Shown piece by piece: positions 50,801-62,212 of a stretch of 64,000 bases of DNA. The notes below the pieces were generated by a model. That model did not search any database. It was not told the DNA's origin and worked only from the letters and a program-made list of their open reading frames with translations. The stretch lies in contig NZ_JAATEM010000032.1 of assembly GCF_012034205.1 (NCBI RefSeq), forward strand, positions 1 to 64,000, written 5' to 3'. Made by a program: the position numbers and the translations under genes. The DNA comes from Streptomyces composti. GTDB taxonomy: Bacteria > Actinomycetota > Actinomycetes > Streptomycetales > Streptomycetaceae. Every line of letters begins with the position of its first letter. Position 1 is the first letter of the stretch.

Positions 50801-51752
50801 CGTAGAGCTGCACCTCGACGGTGTGCTCCCCCGTCCGGCGGGCCGCCTGCGTGCAGGCCCGCACCTGTGCCGTCACCCGGAGCTCGGCCGAGCGGTAGTC
50901 GTCGCCGAGCACGGGGTCCAGCTTGAAGTCGCGCAGCTGCACGGCCGGGGCGGAGTACAGGTAGACCGAGCGGAAGATGCCGCTCAGCCGGATCATGTCC
51001 TGGTCCTCGAGCCAGTCGCCGTCGGAGTAGCGGTATACCTCCACGGCGATCTGGTTGGTGCCCGGCTTGAGCTGCTCGGTGATGTCGTACTCGGCGGGGG
51101 TGTAGGAGTCCTCGCTGTAGCCGACGAGTTCGCCGTTGATCCACACGTAGTGGGCGGACTTGACGCCCTCGAAGTGCAGGAAGGTGCGCCGCCCCGACCA
51201 GCCGCGGGGCACGGTGAAGGTGCGCCGGTACTGGCCGACGGGGTTGTAGCGGGTCGGTGCGGCGGGCGGCTGGGCGTCCTCCCCCCGGCCGTTGGGGCCC
51301 CACCAGGGGTAGTCGATGTTGACGTAGACCGGGCGGTCGTAGCCGTGCAGCTGCCAGCAGGAGGGGACGGGGATGGTGTCCCAGTCGCTGTCGTCGAGAT
51401 CGGTGCGGTGGAAGTCGGGGTCCCGGTCGTCGGGCCGCTCGGTGTGGGCGAACTTCCAGTGTCCGTCGAGGCTCAGCCGGTAGGGCGAGCGGGTGCGGTC
51501 GGCCGCCAGGGCCTGCTCGAGGTCCGCGTACGGCATCAGGGTGGTGTGCGGGGGTTCGGTGCCCACCCGGAAGACGGAGATGCGGCCGTTCCATTCGGGG
51601 GCGCCGGCCGGGTCGGGGGCGGCCGACGGACGCCGCTGGGCGGCCCGCGCGGTGCCGGGGAGCGCGGTGGCGAGGGTGAGGGCGCCGAGGGCGGCGGCAC
51701 CGGACTCCAGCAGCCGGCGCCGGCTGACGGGCGTGACGGGCAGGTGCGGCAT
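47841..51752 (-). CDS. secreted GH2 beta-galactosidase with LamG-like insert
   Basis: A 1303-residue GH2 beta-galactosidase. A Tat signal (SRRRLLESG, residues ~10-40) shows it is exported folded. N-terminal jelly-roll and immunoglobulin-like domains precede the TIM barrel, which has the acid/base Glu517 in SLGNEAGGG and the nucleophile Glu581 in MIEYAHGMGNS. Residues ~640-815 are a LamG/concanavalin-like domain (TGSLTLEAWVTPEF to VYARALTAAELA) lying between barrel elements WDFADQAL and TFLAYGGDWGDNPND. The C-terminal small-chain domains follow. ATG 51752 has GAGGAAGG upstream. Substrate may be a polymer-linked galactoside. Confidence 0.92.
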   Translation of the reverse strand: MPHLPVTPVSRRRLLESGAAALGALTLATALPGTARAAQRRPSAAPDPAGAPEWNGRISVFRVGTEPPHTTLMPYADLEQALAADRTRSPYRLSLDGHWKFAHTERPDDRDPDFHRTDLDDSDWDTIPVPSCWQLHGYDRPVYVNIDYPWWGPNGRGEDAQPPAAPTRYNPVGQYRRTFTVPRGWSGRRTFLHFEGVKSAHYVWINGELVGYSEDSYTPAEYDITEQLKPGTNQIAVEVYRYSDGDWLEDQDMIRLSGIFRSVYLYSAPAVQLRDFKLDPVLGDDYRSAELRVTAQVRACTQAARRTGEHTVEVQLYDARGHAVWSHPLRRTADVTSAPAGQDVTVEAARAVPGPRLWSAEDPYLYTAVLQLRDPSGKVVETLSHRVGLREFALKDGLMRINGKPVSFRGVNRHEMHPERGMSLTREDMVKDIRIIKRLNINSVRTSHYPDNPLWLELADEYGLYLVDETNLETHGIRGEYPGDHPDWTAACVARAQNMVHRDKNHACVVIWSLGNEAGGGSTFTAMHDWIRSYDPTRVIQYEGDDRPGISDIRSKMYESPSRVEARAEDPADTRPYVMIEYAHGMGNSNGNLTKYWDVVRRHDVLQGGWIWDFADQALRHPAPERILFTESGPASLHGEIVNPSGSFSRDEGLSGGTVFARDERLDLTGSLTLEAWVTPEFTGYHQPVIAKGDTQYALKQTDRRLEFFIHADGQWISAAWDLPDGWTGREHHIAGVYDADAGTLTLHVDGTVRATRTTTRRPDPDTAPLSLATDVDNPTREFSGTIRRARVYARALTAAELASDARRPGDEGVRFWFDAADVRVTRERPKDRTFLAYGGDWGDNPNDGAFAGDGIITADRRHTGKAAEVKRVYQAAHARPADGDTLTSGRLTLTNEYLFTNLRAFDGHWTLVADGRAVQRGRLTREQLNVPPRSSKDITLPVRLPRSPAPGTEYFLKLSFTTRERTPWADPGFEIAAQQLPLDAGAPPVTPVPLDRVPALRHDEDERRITVTGEDFSLTVDKRSGTITSYRAHGVRLITSGPVPNFWRAPTDNDRGNGHHTRNQTWRDAGTRRKVTGVEVRTLRDRAVRITVTGTLPTTTASAYGTTYTVFGNGEIKVGNTLHPGSAALPYIPEVGTLLLLPRGLDQLHYYGRGPEENHWDRADGTDVGLHSGTVADQWTPYLRPQENGNRTDVRWAALTGRDGTGLLVSGEPLVEINASHFTPEDLSCGVRHDYQLTPRDAVVLRVNHRQMGVGGDNSWGAHTHDEYKLLPDRDYRYTYRLRPLTDVRHATGLSRRPTAED

Positions 51753-51831
51753 GGCGTGGCCTTCCTCGGTACGACAGAGAGCTGCGCGGACTGAGGGCGA
51801 AACGCGTTGCTGCGGGCGCGGATCACACCTG

Positions 51832-51850
51832 GTGGTGACGGAGTAACCAC
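51832..51850. promoter_or_regulatory. inverted repeat upstream of the beta-galactosidase
   Basis: GTGGTGAC-GGA-GTAACCAC has seven of eight matching base pairs, about 80 bases before the beta-galactosidase start on the minus strand. AACGCGTT (51801-51808), an 8-base palindrome with a CG centre typical of LacI-family sites, lies nearer the gene. Either may be an operator for a sugar regulator, but no regulator gene is adjacent. Confidence 0.35.
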
Positions 51851-52002
51851 TGAGCCAGGGTCACCCTAGGACTCGAACAGGATCGAAGCAATCGCCCCGT
51901 CCAGATCTGTTCGCTCTTGATGGTTCCCGGGTGACGGTTTCCCGATGCGGCGTCAAGCGCCCGCTGCCGCACGCGTTCTGACGTTCCGTCGGCTGACGGA
52001 TG

Positions 52003-52701
52003 TCAGGCGGTGCGCCGCGTCCCCGCGAGCACGCAGTCCCCGCACAGGCCACCGCCGGGCAGGCGGTAGTAGAGGCAGCAGCTGCGGCGGCGGAAGGAGG
52101 GGCTCCCGTCGGCGGTCACGGTGAGGGTTCCGGTGCCGGCGAGCGGTTCGCGGTCGAGCAGGGTGCGGACGAGGCCCGTGACCGGTCGCGGCGGGGCGTG
52201 GCCGAGCAGTACGCGCAGCGCGCCGACCAGCGCCGAGGCGGAGTTGCCGCGCAGGACGTGGGGCGACAGCCCGCACAGCCGCCGGACGGCGGCGTTCAGC
52301 GGCTCCAGATTGCGCAGGACCACGGTGTCGAGGAGGGCGGCGGGCCGGGACGGCAGTGCGCGGGGCGCGGGCAGCCACAGATCGACGGGACCGGTCGGCG
52401 GCGTGCGCCACCGCAGCCGCGCCGGGTCGAGGTCGGGCACGGTCCCGGTGAACGCGGCGGCGGCGAGGGCGACCGACCAGAGCCGGGCGGCCAGGCCCAG
52501 CTGGAAGGTGGAGGCCGCCACCCGGATCTGGCCGGTTCCCGTCCGCCGGGCCACCTCCCCCACCCGCGCGCCGAGCACGTCCGCATCGCCGTGGAGCAGG
52601 GTCAGCGGCCGGAAGCCGTCCGGATCCGGATGCTCGCCGTAGGTGACGGCGAAGTAGGGTCCGAGGTCCGGGATGCGATGCCAGGGGGCGGTGGTCTCCA
52701 T
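52003..52701 (-). CDS. FhuF-like (2Fe-2S) ferric-siderophore reductase
   Basis: A 232-residue protein of the FhuF/siderophore-interacting reductase type. The 2Fe-2S motif CC-x10-C-x2-C is visible near the end (SCCLYYRLPGGGLCGDCVLA), a hallmark of FhuF. The N-terminal part is helical with no other motif. ATG 52701 is chosen (METTAPW); the open frame continues further upstream without a ribosome site. It is divergent from mutA. No siderophore-synthesis or uptake genes lie beside it, so the partner siderophore is unknown. Confidence 0.82.
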   Translation of the reverse strand: METTAPWHRIPDLGPYFAVTYGEHPDPDGFRPLTLLHGDADVLGARVGEVARRTGTGQIRVAASTFQLGLAARLWSVALAAAAFTGTVPDLDPARLRWRTPPTGPVDLWLPAPRALPSRPAALLDTVVLRNLEPLNAAVRRLCGLSPHVLRGNSASALVGALRVLLGHAPPRPVTGLVRTLLDREPLAGTGTLTVTADGSPSFRRRSCCLYYRLPGGGLCGDCVLAGTRRTA

Positions 52702-52847
52702 GAAGCCATCGTCCCGCCCGGCCGGAGGGACCGGCCGGAGGAGGGGGGCGGAAACAGTGCCGGAGAGGCAGCTCACAGGCGCGAAGAGGTCAAGGTCACA
52801 GCCGTTTCCCCTGCAGGTCCTTTGTTCTGCTGGCCTACCATCCGAGC

Positions 52848-54655
52848 ATGACGGTCCTGCCTGACGACGGGCTCGAACTGGCCGCCGAATTCCCCGACGT
52901 AGCCCACGAGCAGTGGCAGCGCCTCGTGGCGGGTGTCCTGCGCAAGGCGGGCAAGGACGTCGAGGGGGACGCGGCCGAGGAAGCCCTGACCACCGCGCTG
53001 GAGGACGGGTTGCGGACCCGTCCCCTGTACACGCCGCGCGACGCCGCTCCCGAGCCGGGTCTGCCCGGGTTCGCTCCCTTTGTACGCGGAAGTCGCGCCG
53101 AGGGGAACACCGTGGCCGGCTGGGACGTGCGCCAGCGGCATACGACGGCCGACAACGCGGCGGTGCTGGCGGACCTGGAGAACGGTGTCACCTCGCTGTG
53201 GCTGACCGCCGGTGAGGGCGGCATGCCGGTGTCCTCGCTCGCCCGGGTCCTGGACGGCGTCTACCTGGACCTGGCCCCGGTCGTCCTCGACGCGGGCCGG
53301 GAGACCGAGGCCGCCGCCAGGGAGCTGCTGCGGCTGTACGAGGAGCGGGGCGTCGCCAAGGAGGCGGCGCGCGGCAACCTGGGCGCCGATCCGCTCGGGT
53401 ACGAGGCCCGCACCGGGCAGGCGTACGACACCGCCCCCGTGACCGCGCTGGCGCGGCTGTGCGCCGAGGAGTACCCGGGGCTGCGGGCGCTGACCGTGGA
53501 CGCGCTGCCCTACCACGAGGCCGGGGGCTCGGCGGCGCAGGAGCTGGGCTGCTCGCTGGCGACCGGTGTGGCCTGTCTGCGGCAGCTCACCGAGGCCGGT
53601 CTTTCGGTCGAGCAGGCGCTGGGGCAGCTGGAGTTCCGTTACGCGGCGACCGCGGACCAGTTCCTGACCATCGCCAAGCTGCGCGCCGCCCGGCGTCTTT
53701 GGGCCAGGGTGGCCGAGGTGTCGGGAGCACCGGCGGCCGGGGCGCAGGTCCAGCACGCGGTGACCTCGCCGGTGATGATGACGCGCCGCGACCCGTGGGT
53801 GAACATGCTGCGCACCACGATCGCCACGCTGGCCGCAGGGGTCGGCGGCGCCGCCTCGGTGACCGTGCTGCCCTTCGACCACGCCCTGGGCCTGCCGGAC
53901 GCCTTCGCCCGGCGCATCGCCCGCAACACGGCGACCATCCTGGTCGAGGAGTCGCACCTGACCCGGGTCATCGACCCGGCGGGCGGCTCCTGGTACGTGG
54001 AGCGGCTCACCGATGAACTCGCCCGTGCGAGCTGGGAGTTCTTCCAGGAGATCGAGCGGGCCGGCGGACAGGCCGCCGCGCTGCGGTCCGGCATGGTGGA
54101 GCGGCGGCTGGCCGAGACCTGGTCGGTGCGCGCCGCCAATCTGGCGGGTCGCCGCGAACCGGTCACCGGGGTCAGCGAGTTCCCGCTGCTCGCCGAGAAG
54201 CCGGTGGTGCGCGAGCCCGCGCCCCAGCCGCCGTCCGGCGGCCTTCCGGTGGTGCGCCGCGACGAGGCGTTCGAGGCGCTGCGGGCCCGCTCCGACGCGC
54301 ATCTGGCGGCCACCGGGTCGCGCCCCAGGATCTACCTGGCGGCGCTCGGCCCGGCCGCCGCGCACACCGCGCGTCTGACCTTCGCCTCCAACCTGTTCCA
54401 GGCGGGCGGCATCGAGCCGGTCACCGAGGGGACCTTCGCGGAGAGCGGCGCGAGCGAGGCCTGCCTGTGCTCCAGCGACGCGCTGTACGAGGAGCAGGCG
54501 GAGCAGGCCGCCGCCGAGCTGAAGGCGCAGGGCGCCTCGCATGTGTTCCTCGCGGGCCGGCCCTCCTCGTACGCCGGTGTCGACGCCTATGTCTTCGCGG
54601 GCTGTGACGCGGTCGCCGTCCTGTCCGCCGCCCTCGACCGCATGGGAGTGTCCTG

Positions 54656-54656
<1 letters not shown>
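52848..54656 (+). CDS. mutA: methylmalonyl-CoA mutase small subunit
   Basis: The 602-residue beta chain of the heterodimeric methylmalonyl-CoA mutase. It has a barrel related to MutB but lacks a usable B12 motif: the C-terminal domain starts IYLAALGPAAAHTARL where DxHxxG would be expected. TACCAT lies six bases before ATG 52848 and no clear ribosome site is present, so the mRNA is probably leaderless. It overlaps mutB by one base. MutA supports the catalytic MutB rather than catalysing itself, as in known enzymes. Confidence 0.93.
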
Positions 54657-56826
<2,170 letters not shown>

Positions 56827-56830
<4 letters not shown>

Positions 56831-57804
56831 TCGACGTCGACGCCTATGTGAAGGGTGTGCTCGACGGCAAGCGGGCGCTCGTCGCCCGCGCCATCACGCT
56901 CGTCGAGTCCACCCGTCCTCAGCACCGGGCGCTGGCGCAGGAGTTGCTGACCGAGCTGCTGCCGCACGCCGGACGGGCGCGGCGGATCGGCGTCAGCGGG
57001 GTGCCGGGCGTGGGCAAGTCGACCTTCATCGACGCGTTCGGCACCATGCTCACCGGCCTCGGGCACCGGGTGGCGGTGCTCGCCGTGGACCCGTCCTCGG
57101 GCCGCACGGGCGGCTCCATCCTCGGCGACAAGACCCGGATGGAACGCCTCGCCGTGGATCCGGCGGCGTTCGTGCGGCCGTCCCCGTCGGCCGGCACGCT
57201 CGGCGGGGTCGCCAAGGCCACCCGCGAGTCCATCGTGGTGATGGAGGCGGCCGGCTACGACGTGGTGCTGGTGGAGACGGTCGGGGTGGGCCAGTCGGAG
57301 ACGGCCGTGGCCAACATGGTCGACTCCTTCCTGCTGCTGACCCTGGCCCGCACCGGCGACCAGCTGCAGGGCATCAAGAAGGGTGTGCTGGAGCTGGCCG
57401 ATGTCATCGCGGTGAACAAGGCGGACGGCCCGCACGAGCGCGACGCCCGCGCGGCGGCCCGGGAACTGGCGGGCGCGCTGCGCCTGATGCACGGCAGGGA
57501 CGCCGCCTGGACCCCGCCGGTGCTCAGCTGCAGCGCCCGCGAGTCCACCGGACTGGACACCGTGTGGGAGCGCCTGGAGCAGCACCGGGCGCTGCTCGAC
57601 TCGACCGGGCGGCTCGCCGCCAAGCGACGTGACCAGCAGGTCGACTGGACCTGGTCGATGGTCCACGACGAACTCCTCGGCCGCCTGCACGCCGACCCCG
57701 CGGTCCGCGCCCTCGCCCCCGAGCTCGAAGAGCGGGTCAGGAACGGCGAGCTGACGGCGACGCTGGCGGCGGAACGGATCCTCGAGGCGTTCACGGACCG
57801 CTGA
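56827..57804 (+). CDS. meaB: methylmalonyl-CoA mutase-associated GTPase MeaB
   Basis: A 325-residue G3E-family GTPase (ArgK/MeaB), the chaperone that loads and protects the B12 cofactor of methylmalonyl-CoA mutase. Walker A is RIGVSGVPGVGKSTFIDAFG, switch and Walker B regions are LAVDPSSGRTGGSILGDKTR and VLVETVGVGQSET, and the base-recognition motif is VNKAD. GTG 56827 overlaps mutB (GTGA). It is next to mutAB, not meaA; whether it also serves the ethylmalonyl-CoA mutase cannot be told. Confidence 0.94.
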
Positions 57805-57889
57805 GGACGTCAGCTCACCGGGCCCGCCCCCGCGGGCCGCTGAGAACACATGGTGCACCGGGCCGCCGGTTCACGGACCGCCGGGCGGC

Positions 57890-58408
<519 letters not shown>

Positions 58409-58456
58409 GCCCGTCATCGTAGGGAGCCGGGCCGCGCGGTCGCGGGAACGCGCCGG

Positions 58457-59875
58457 TCAGGTCTGGCGCAGGCGCCGCCAGACGGCCTTGGCCGCGTTGT
58501 GCCCCGACATGCCGTGCACACCGGGTCCCGGCGGGGTGGCCGAGGAGCAGATGTAGACGGCCGGGTGCGGGGTGGCGTACGGGAAGAGGGACAGCCGGGG
58601 CCGCAGCAGGGCCTGCAGGCCGGTGACCGCGCCGGTGGCGATGTCGCCGCCGACGTAGTTGGCGTTGCGCGCGGCCAGCTCGGGCGGTCCCGCGGTGGCG
58701 CGGGCCAGGACGCGGTCGCGGAAGCCGGGGGCGAAGCGCTCCAGCTGGCGTTCGATGGCGTCGGTGAGGTCTCCGGTCCAGCCGTTGGGGACGTGTCCGT
58801 AGGCCCAGAAGACCTGCTTGCCCTCGGGCGCCCTGGTGGGGTCGACGACGCCGGGCTGCACGGTGATGAGGAATGGCGCGTCGGGGGCGCGGCCCTCGCG
58901 GGAGGCGGCGCGCAGGGCGGTGCCGATCTCCCGGCTGCTGGCGCCGATCTGCACGGTGCCGGCCACGCGGGCCTCGGGCGCGGTCCACGGCACCGGCCCG
59001 TCCAGGGCGTAGTCGATCTTGAAGACGCCCGGGCCGTACCGGTAGCGGTGGTACAGGTCGCCGAGGCCGGCGATGCGGGCCAGGGCGGTGGGCGAGGTGT
59101 CGAAGACGTAGGCGCGGGCCGGCGGCAGGTCGTCGAGGCGTTTGACCTCGTAGTCGGTGTGGATCTGGCCGCCGAGATCCTTCAGGTGGGCGGCGAGCGC
59201 GTCGGAGATGGCCTGGGAACCGCCGCGGGCGACGGGCCAGCCGCGGGCGTGCGCGGCGAGGGCGAAGACCAGGCCGATGGCGCTGGTGGCGAAGCCGCTC
59301 AGGGGTGCCATGACGTGGGCGACGAGACCGGCGAGGAGCGCCTTGGCCTTCTCGTCGCGGAAGCGGCGCATCAGCCAGGTGGACGGCGGCAGCCCGGCGA
59401 GCCCGAAGCGGGCGAGGGTGACCGGATCGCGGGGCAGCGCGGTCAGCGGCAGGGACATGAAGTCGCGGGCGAGGGTGTCCCAGCGGGGCAGGAAGGGCTG
59501 CACCAGGCGTCGGTAGGTGCCGGCGTCCCGGGGGCCGAAGGACGCGGCGGTCTCGGCCGGTGACCGGGACAGCACGGCCGCGGAGCCGTCCGGGAAGGGG
59601 TGGGCCATGGGCAGCTCGGGCTGCAGCCACTGGAGCCCGTAGCGCTCCAGGGGCAGGGCGCGGAAGGCCGGGGAGTTGATGCCGAGGGGGTGTGCCGCGG
59701 CGCAGGGGTCGTGGCGGAAGCCGGGCAGGGTGAGCTCCTCGGTGCGGGCCCCGCCGCCCACGGTCTCCCTGGCCTCGAACAGCGCCACGGTGAAGCCGCG
59801 CCGGGCCAGCTCCACGGCGGCGGTCAGTCCGTTCGGCCCCGCACCCACGACGACCGCATCGAGCATCGACGGCAC
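58457..59875 (-). CDS. CrtI/PYROXD2-like FAD-dependent oxidoreductase
   Basis: A 472-residue flavoprotein like phytoene desaturases and PYROXD2. The FAD-binding dinucleotide motif is AVVVGAGPNGLTAAVELARRG, followed by a GGGARTEE segment, and the C-terminal second FAD contact ends YICSSATPPGPGVHGMSG. No carotenoid genes are near, so carotenoid desaturation is unlikely. GTG 59875 is preceded by GGAG at good spacing and is favoured over the ATG nine bases later. The true substrate is unknown. Confidence 0.85.
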   Translation of the reverse strand: MPSMLDAVVVGAGPNGLTAAVELARRGFTVALFEARETVGGGARTEELTLPGFRHDPCAAAHPLGINSPAFRALPLERYGLQWLQPELPMAHPFPDGSAAVLSRSPAETAASFGPRDAGTYRRLVQPFLPRWDTLARDFMSLPLTALPRDPVTLARFGLAGLPPSTWLMRRFRDEKAKALLAGLVAHVMAPLSGFATSAIGLVFALAAHARGWPVARGGSQAISDALAAHLKDLGGQIHTDYEVKRLDDLPPARAYVFDTSPTALARIAGLGDLYHRYRYGPGVFKIDYALDGPVPWTAPEARVAGTVQIGASSREIGTALRAASREGRAPDAPFLITVQPGVVDPTRAPEGKQVFWAYGHVPNGWTGDLTDAIERQLERFAPGFRDRVLARATAGPPELAARNANYVGGDIATGAVTGLQALLRPRLSLFPYATPHPAVYICSSATPPGPGVHGMSGHNAAKAVWRRLRQT

Positions 59876-60098
59876 CTTCGGACTCCTTTGTCAGCCGGTG
59901 GCCACTGGGGGATCAGGATATGCCGGGCCGCCCTCGCGCCGGTCTCGGGCCGCGAGGTGATCGTCCGCCGCCCGCGCCGCGCGGAGCCCGGGCCGTGCGG
60001 CGCCCCGCCGGAGCGAGCGCCCCCGCAACGGGCCGACGGGGCATGGCAGATCACCCCGGATCACCCCGGACGGCTCCCGAGCACCGTGGCCAGGGACA

Positions 60099-60944
60099 TC
60101 AGGCCCCGTCGGACAGCAGCCCGGCCACCCGGCGGGCGGTCGCGGCGTCGCGGGCGGCGGTGAACGGCAGGGTGTTGCCGCCGGTGATGCGGAACGGCTC
60201 GCCCGCGCGGGTCAGATGCGTTCCTCCCGCCTCCTCGACCAGCAGCAGCCCGGCCGCGTGGTCCCAGGCCGCCTCCCAGCTGAAGGCGGTGGCGTCGGAC
60301 TCGCCGCGGGCGACCGCCAAATACTCCAGGCCGGCCGAGCCGCAGGAGCGCGGGGCCACGCCCTCGGTCCACAGGCCGAGCAGGGCCCGCTTCTGCTCGT
60401 CCGTGGTGTAGTCGGGGTGGGAGACCGCCACCCGCAGCTCGCTGCCGGGCTCCGGGGAGCCCGCGTGCAGCGGCTCGCCGTCGAGCCGGGCGCCCTGGCC
60501 GCGGACGGCGGCGGCGAGCAGGCCGCGGGCGGGTGCGTAGGTCCAGGAGGCGTGCACCACTCCCCCGTGTGCGAGTGCGACGAGCGTGCAGAAGCCGGGC
60601 TCGCCGCGCACGAACTGCCGGGTGCCGTCGACCGGGTCGACGATCCACACCGGCGCCTCGCCGCGTATCGCCTCGTACGAGGCGGGGTCGGCGTGCACCG
60701 CCTCCTCGCCGACCACGACCGAGCCGGGCAGCAGCGCGGGCAGCGTCTTGGTCAGATACAGCTCCGCCTTGCGGTCCGCGTCGGTGACCAGGTCGTGCGG
60801 GCCGCTCTTGTGGTCCACCTCGTGCTCGGCGAGCCGGCGCCAGCGCGGCATGATCTCCTGCGCCGCCGCCTCCCGCACGGCCTCCTCCACATCGGCGGAG
60901 CGGCGGGAGAGGAACTCGTCGATGGTGTTGTGGGCGTCGATCAT
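60099..60944 (-). CDS. inositol monophosphatase-family enzyme
   Basis: A 281-residue Mg-dependent phosphatase of the IMPase/FBPase/CysQ superfamily. Metal motifs are VGEEAVH, WIVDPVDGTRQF and WEAAWDHAAGLLL, in the usual order. It may act on inositol phosphate, histidinol phosphate, or 3'-phosphoadenosine phosphates; the family split is not clear from these motifs alone. ATG 60944 follows GGAGA. It is divergent from the secreted DUF3558-like gene. Confidence 0.88.
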   Translation of the reverse strand: MIDAHNTIDEFLSRRSADVEEAVREAAAQEIMPRWRRLAEHEVDHKSGPHDLVTDADRKAELYLTKTLPALLPGSVVVGEEAVHADPASYEAIRGEAPVWIVDPVDGTRQFVRGEPGFCTLVALAHGGVVHASWTYAPARGLLAAAVRGQGARLDGEPLHAGSPEPGSELRVAVSHPDYTTDEQKRALLGLWTEGVAPRSCGSAGLEYLAVARGESDATAFSWEAAWDHAAGLLLVEEAGGTHLTRAGEPFRITGGNTLPFTAARDAATARRVAGLLSDGA

Positions 60945-61184
60945 GTCTCCATGAGAGCACGTCGTCCCGCCGCGCCCCACTCGCCCGGGTACCGGGCGCT
61001 GCGCACCCGGTCGCGAAGTTCGGGACCGGGCCGCGCGGGGGCCTGCGGGCACGCACCGTCCCGTCTCCGTCACCGCCCGAGCACGCAGCGAGTTGGGCCC
61101 TTCCGCCCCACAGGGAAGCGTGTGACACTGGCGTCCCGTCCGCAGTGTGGACCCCCCTCCGCCCCGACCCACGAGAAGTGCGCC

Positions 61185-61853
61185 GTGCGTTCCTTTCCTC
61201 TGCCGATCGCCCTGACCGCGCGCCTGTCCCCGGTGGTCGTACTCGCCGCTGCAGGGTGGGCGCTGTCCTCCGGCCCGCTGGCCGCCCCGCAGGCCGCCGA
61301 GAAGCCGGCCACCGAGAAGAAGACGCAGACGCAGTCCGCCTCCGCGCCGTCGGCGACCCAGGAGGCGAAGACCTACACCGCCGCGCCCGCCCCGTGCACC
61401 GGCATTCCCAAAGACACCATCAAGTCCCTTGTGCCGAACGCCAAGACGGCCGGCAAGGAGATACCGTCGACCGACGCCAAGCTGCGCCGCACCTGCTCGT
61501 GGAACGCCCTCAAGGGGTACGAGTACCGCTGGCTGGACGTGTCCTTCGAGGTGATGGCCTCCGACGAGGCGGCGAAGCGGTCGTACGAGGGGCGGCTGCA
61601 GCAGAAGAGCGGCGGCGGGGCCGTCCCGGGGCTGGGTGACGCGGCGTACTCCGTCGTCAACCTCACCACCGAGGACAAGCAGGAGACCCGCGAGGGCACG
61701 GTGGTGGCCCGCGCCGCCAACGCGCTGGTGATCGTCACCTACAACGGCAGCGACTTCGAGTCCAAGAAGGCGCCCGGTTCGGACGAGATCAACAAGGGGG
61801 CCATCAAGGCCGCCAAGGCGGCGATGGCGACCCTGGAGAAGACCCGGGACTGA
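61185..61853 (+). CDS. secreted DUF3558-like protein
   Basis: A 222-residue exported protein with an N-terminal hydrophobic segment (residues ~8-30) followed by a Thr/Ser/Lys-rich linker. The folded part begins PCTGIPKDTIKSLVP and holds TCSWNALKGYEYRWLDVSF, giving two Cys that may pair, and ends in a charged helix. The Cys positions resemble actinobacterial DUF3558 proteins, usually lipoproteins, but no standard lipobox is seen here. GTG 61185 is the best start. Its function is unknown. Confidence 0.65.
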   Translation: MRSFPLPIALTARLSPVVVLAAAGWALSSGPLAAPQAAEKPATEKKTQTQSASAPSATQEAKTYTAAPAPCTGIPKDTIKSLVPNAKTAGKEIPSTDAKLRRTCSWNALKGYEYRWLDVSFEVMASDEAAKRSYEGRLQQKSGGGAVPGLGDAAYSVVNLTTEDKQETREGTVVARAANALVIVTYNGSDFESKKAPGSDEINKGAIKAAKAAMATLEKTRD

Positions 61854-62212
61854 CATACGGAATCCGCGGTTCCGTGACATCCGTCACACGCTCCTCCCGA
61901 TCTATGCGGGTCCGTTAGTAGAGGCCGCCGCAACGACATAGTCGACTTGTCCGTCTTGCCCCTGGGGTGGGGGCGAGCGGCACGAGAGACGGCCGCCTCC
62001 GCCCGCGGGTCCCGCCGTCTCTTCGCACATGCAAGCCTCTTGACGTGACGACAGCCCCTCCGGCGCCTCCTCCCGGGCCGCTTGGCACGCCCGGCCGCTC
62101 GCCGCAAGGGGCGCGTCGGCCTACGAGGCGGGCTAGTAAATGCGCCCGTTGCCCTGTGCGCCGGGACCTCCCAAGAATGGCCACCCTCCGGACATCAAGG
62201 GTGAGGTCACGC
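61854..62212 (+). other. 359-base structured leader before the CAP gene
   Basis: The region holds a perfect 9-base stem (61985-61993 with 62014-62022), an 8-base stem around 61955-61978 (with one G-U pair), and smaller stems after it. Such long leaders before cell-wall-type secreted genes in streptomycetes can be c-di-AMP (ydaO) riboswitches, but I could not find that motif, and classify it only as structured. Confidence 0.45.
61874..61887 (+). promoter_or_regulatory. Crp-like palindrome upstream of the CAP gene
   Basis: GTGACATCCGTCAC matches the reported streptomycete Crp pattern GTG-N6-GNCAC exactly and is a five-base-arm palindrome. It lies at the upstream end of the CAP-gene leader, where a promoter would be. 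A matching -10/-35 pair was not found. Confidence 0.4.

Noticed and set aside
49890..51794. Long plus-strand open frame opposite the beta-galactosidase
   Set aside because: Antisense of a gene with full GH2 motifs; the reading frame is open only because of GC bias.
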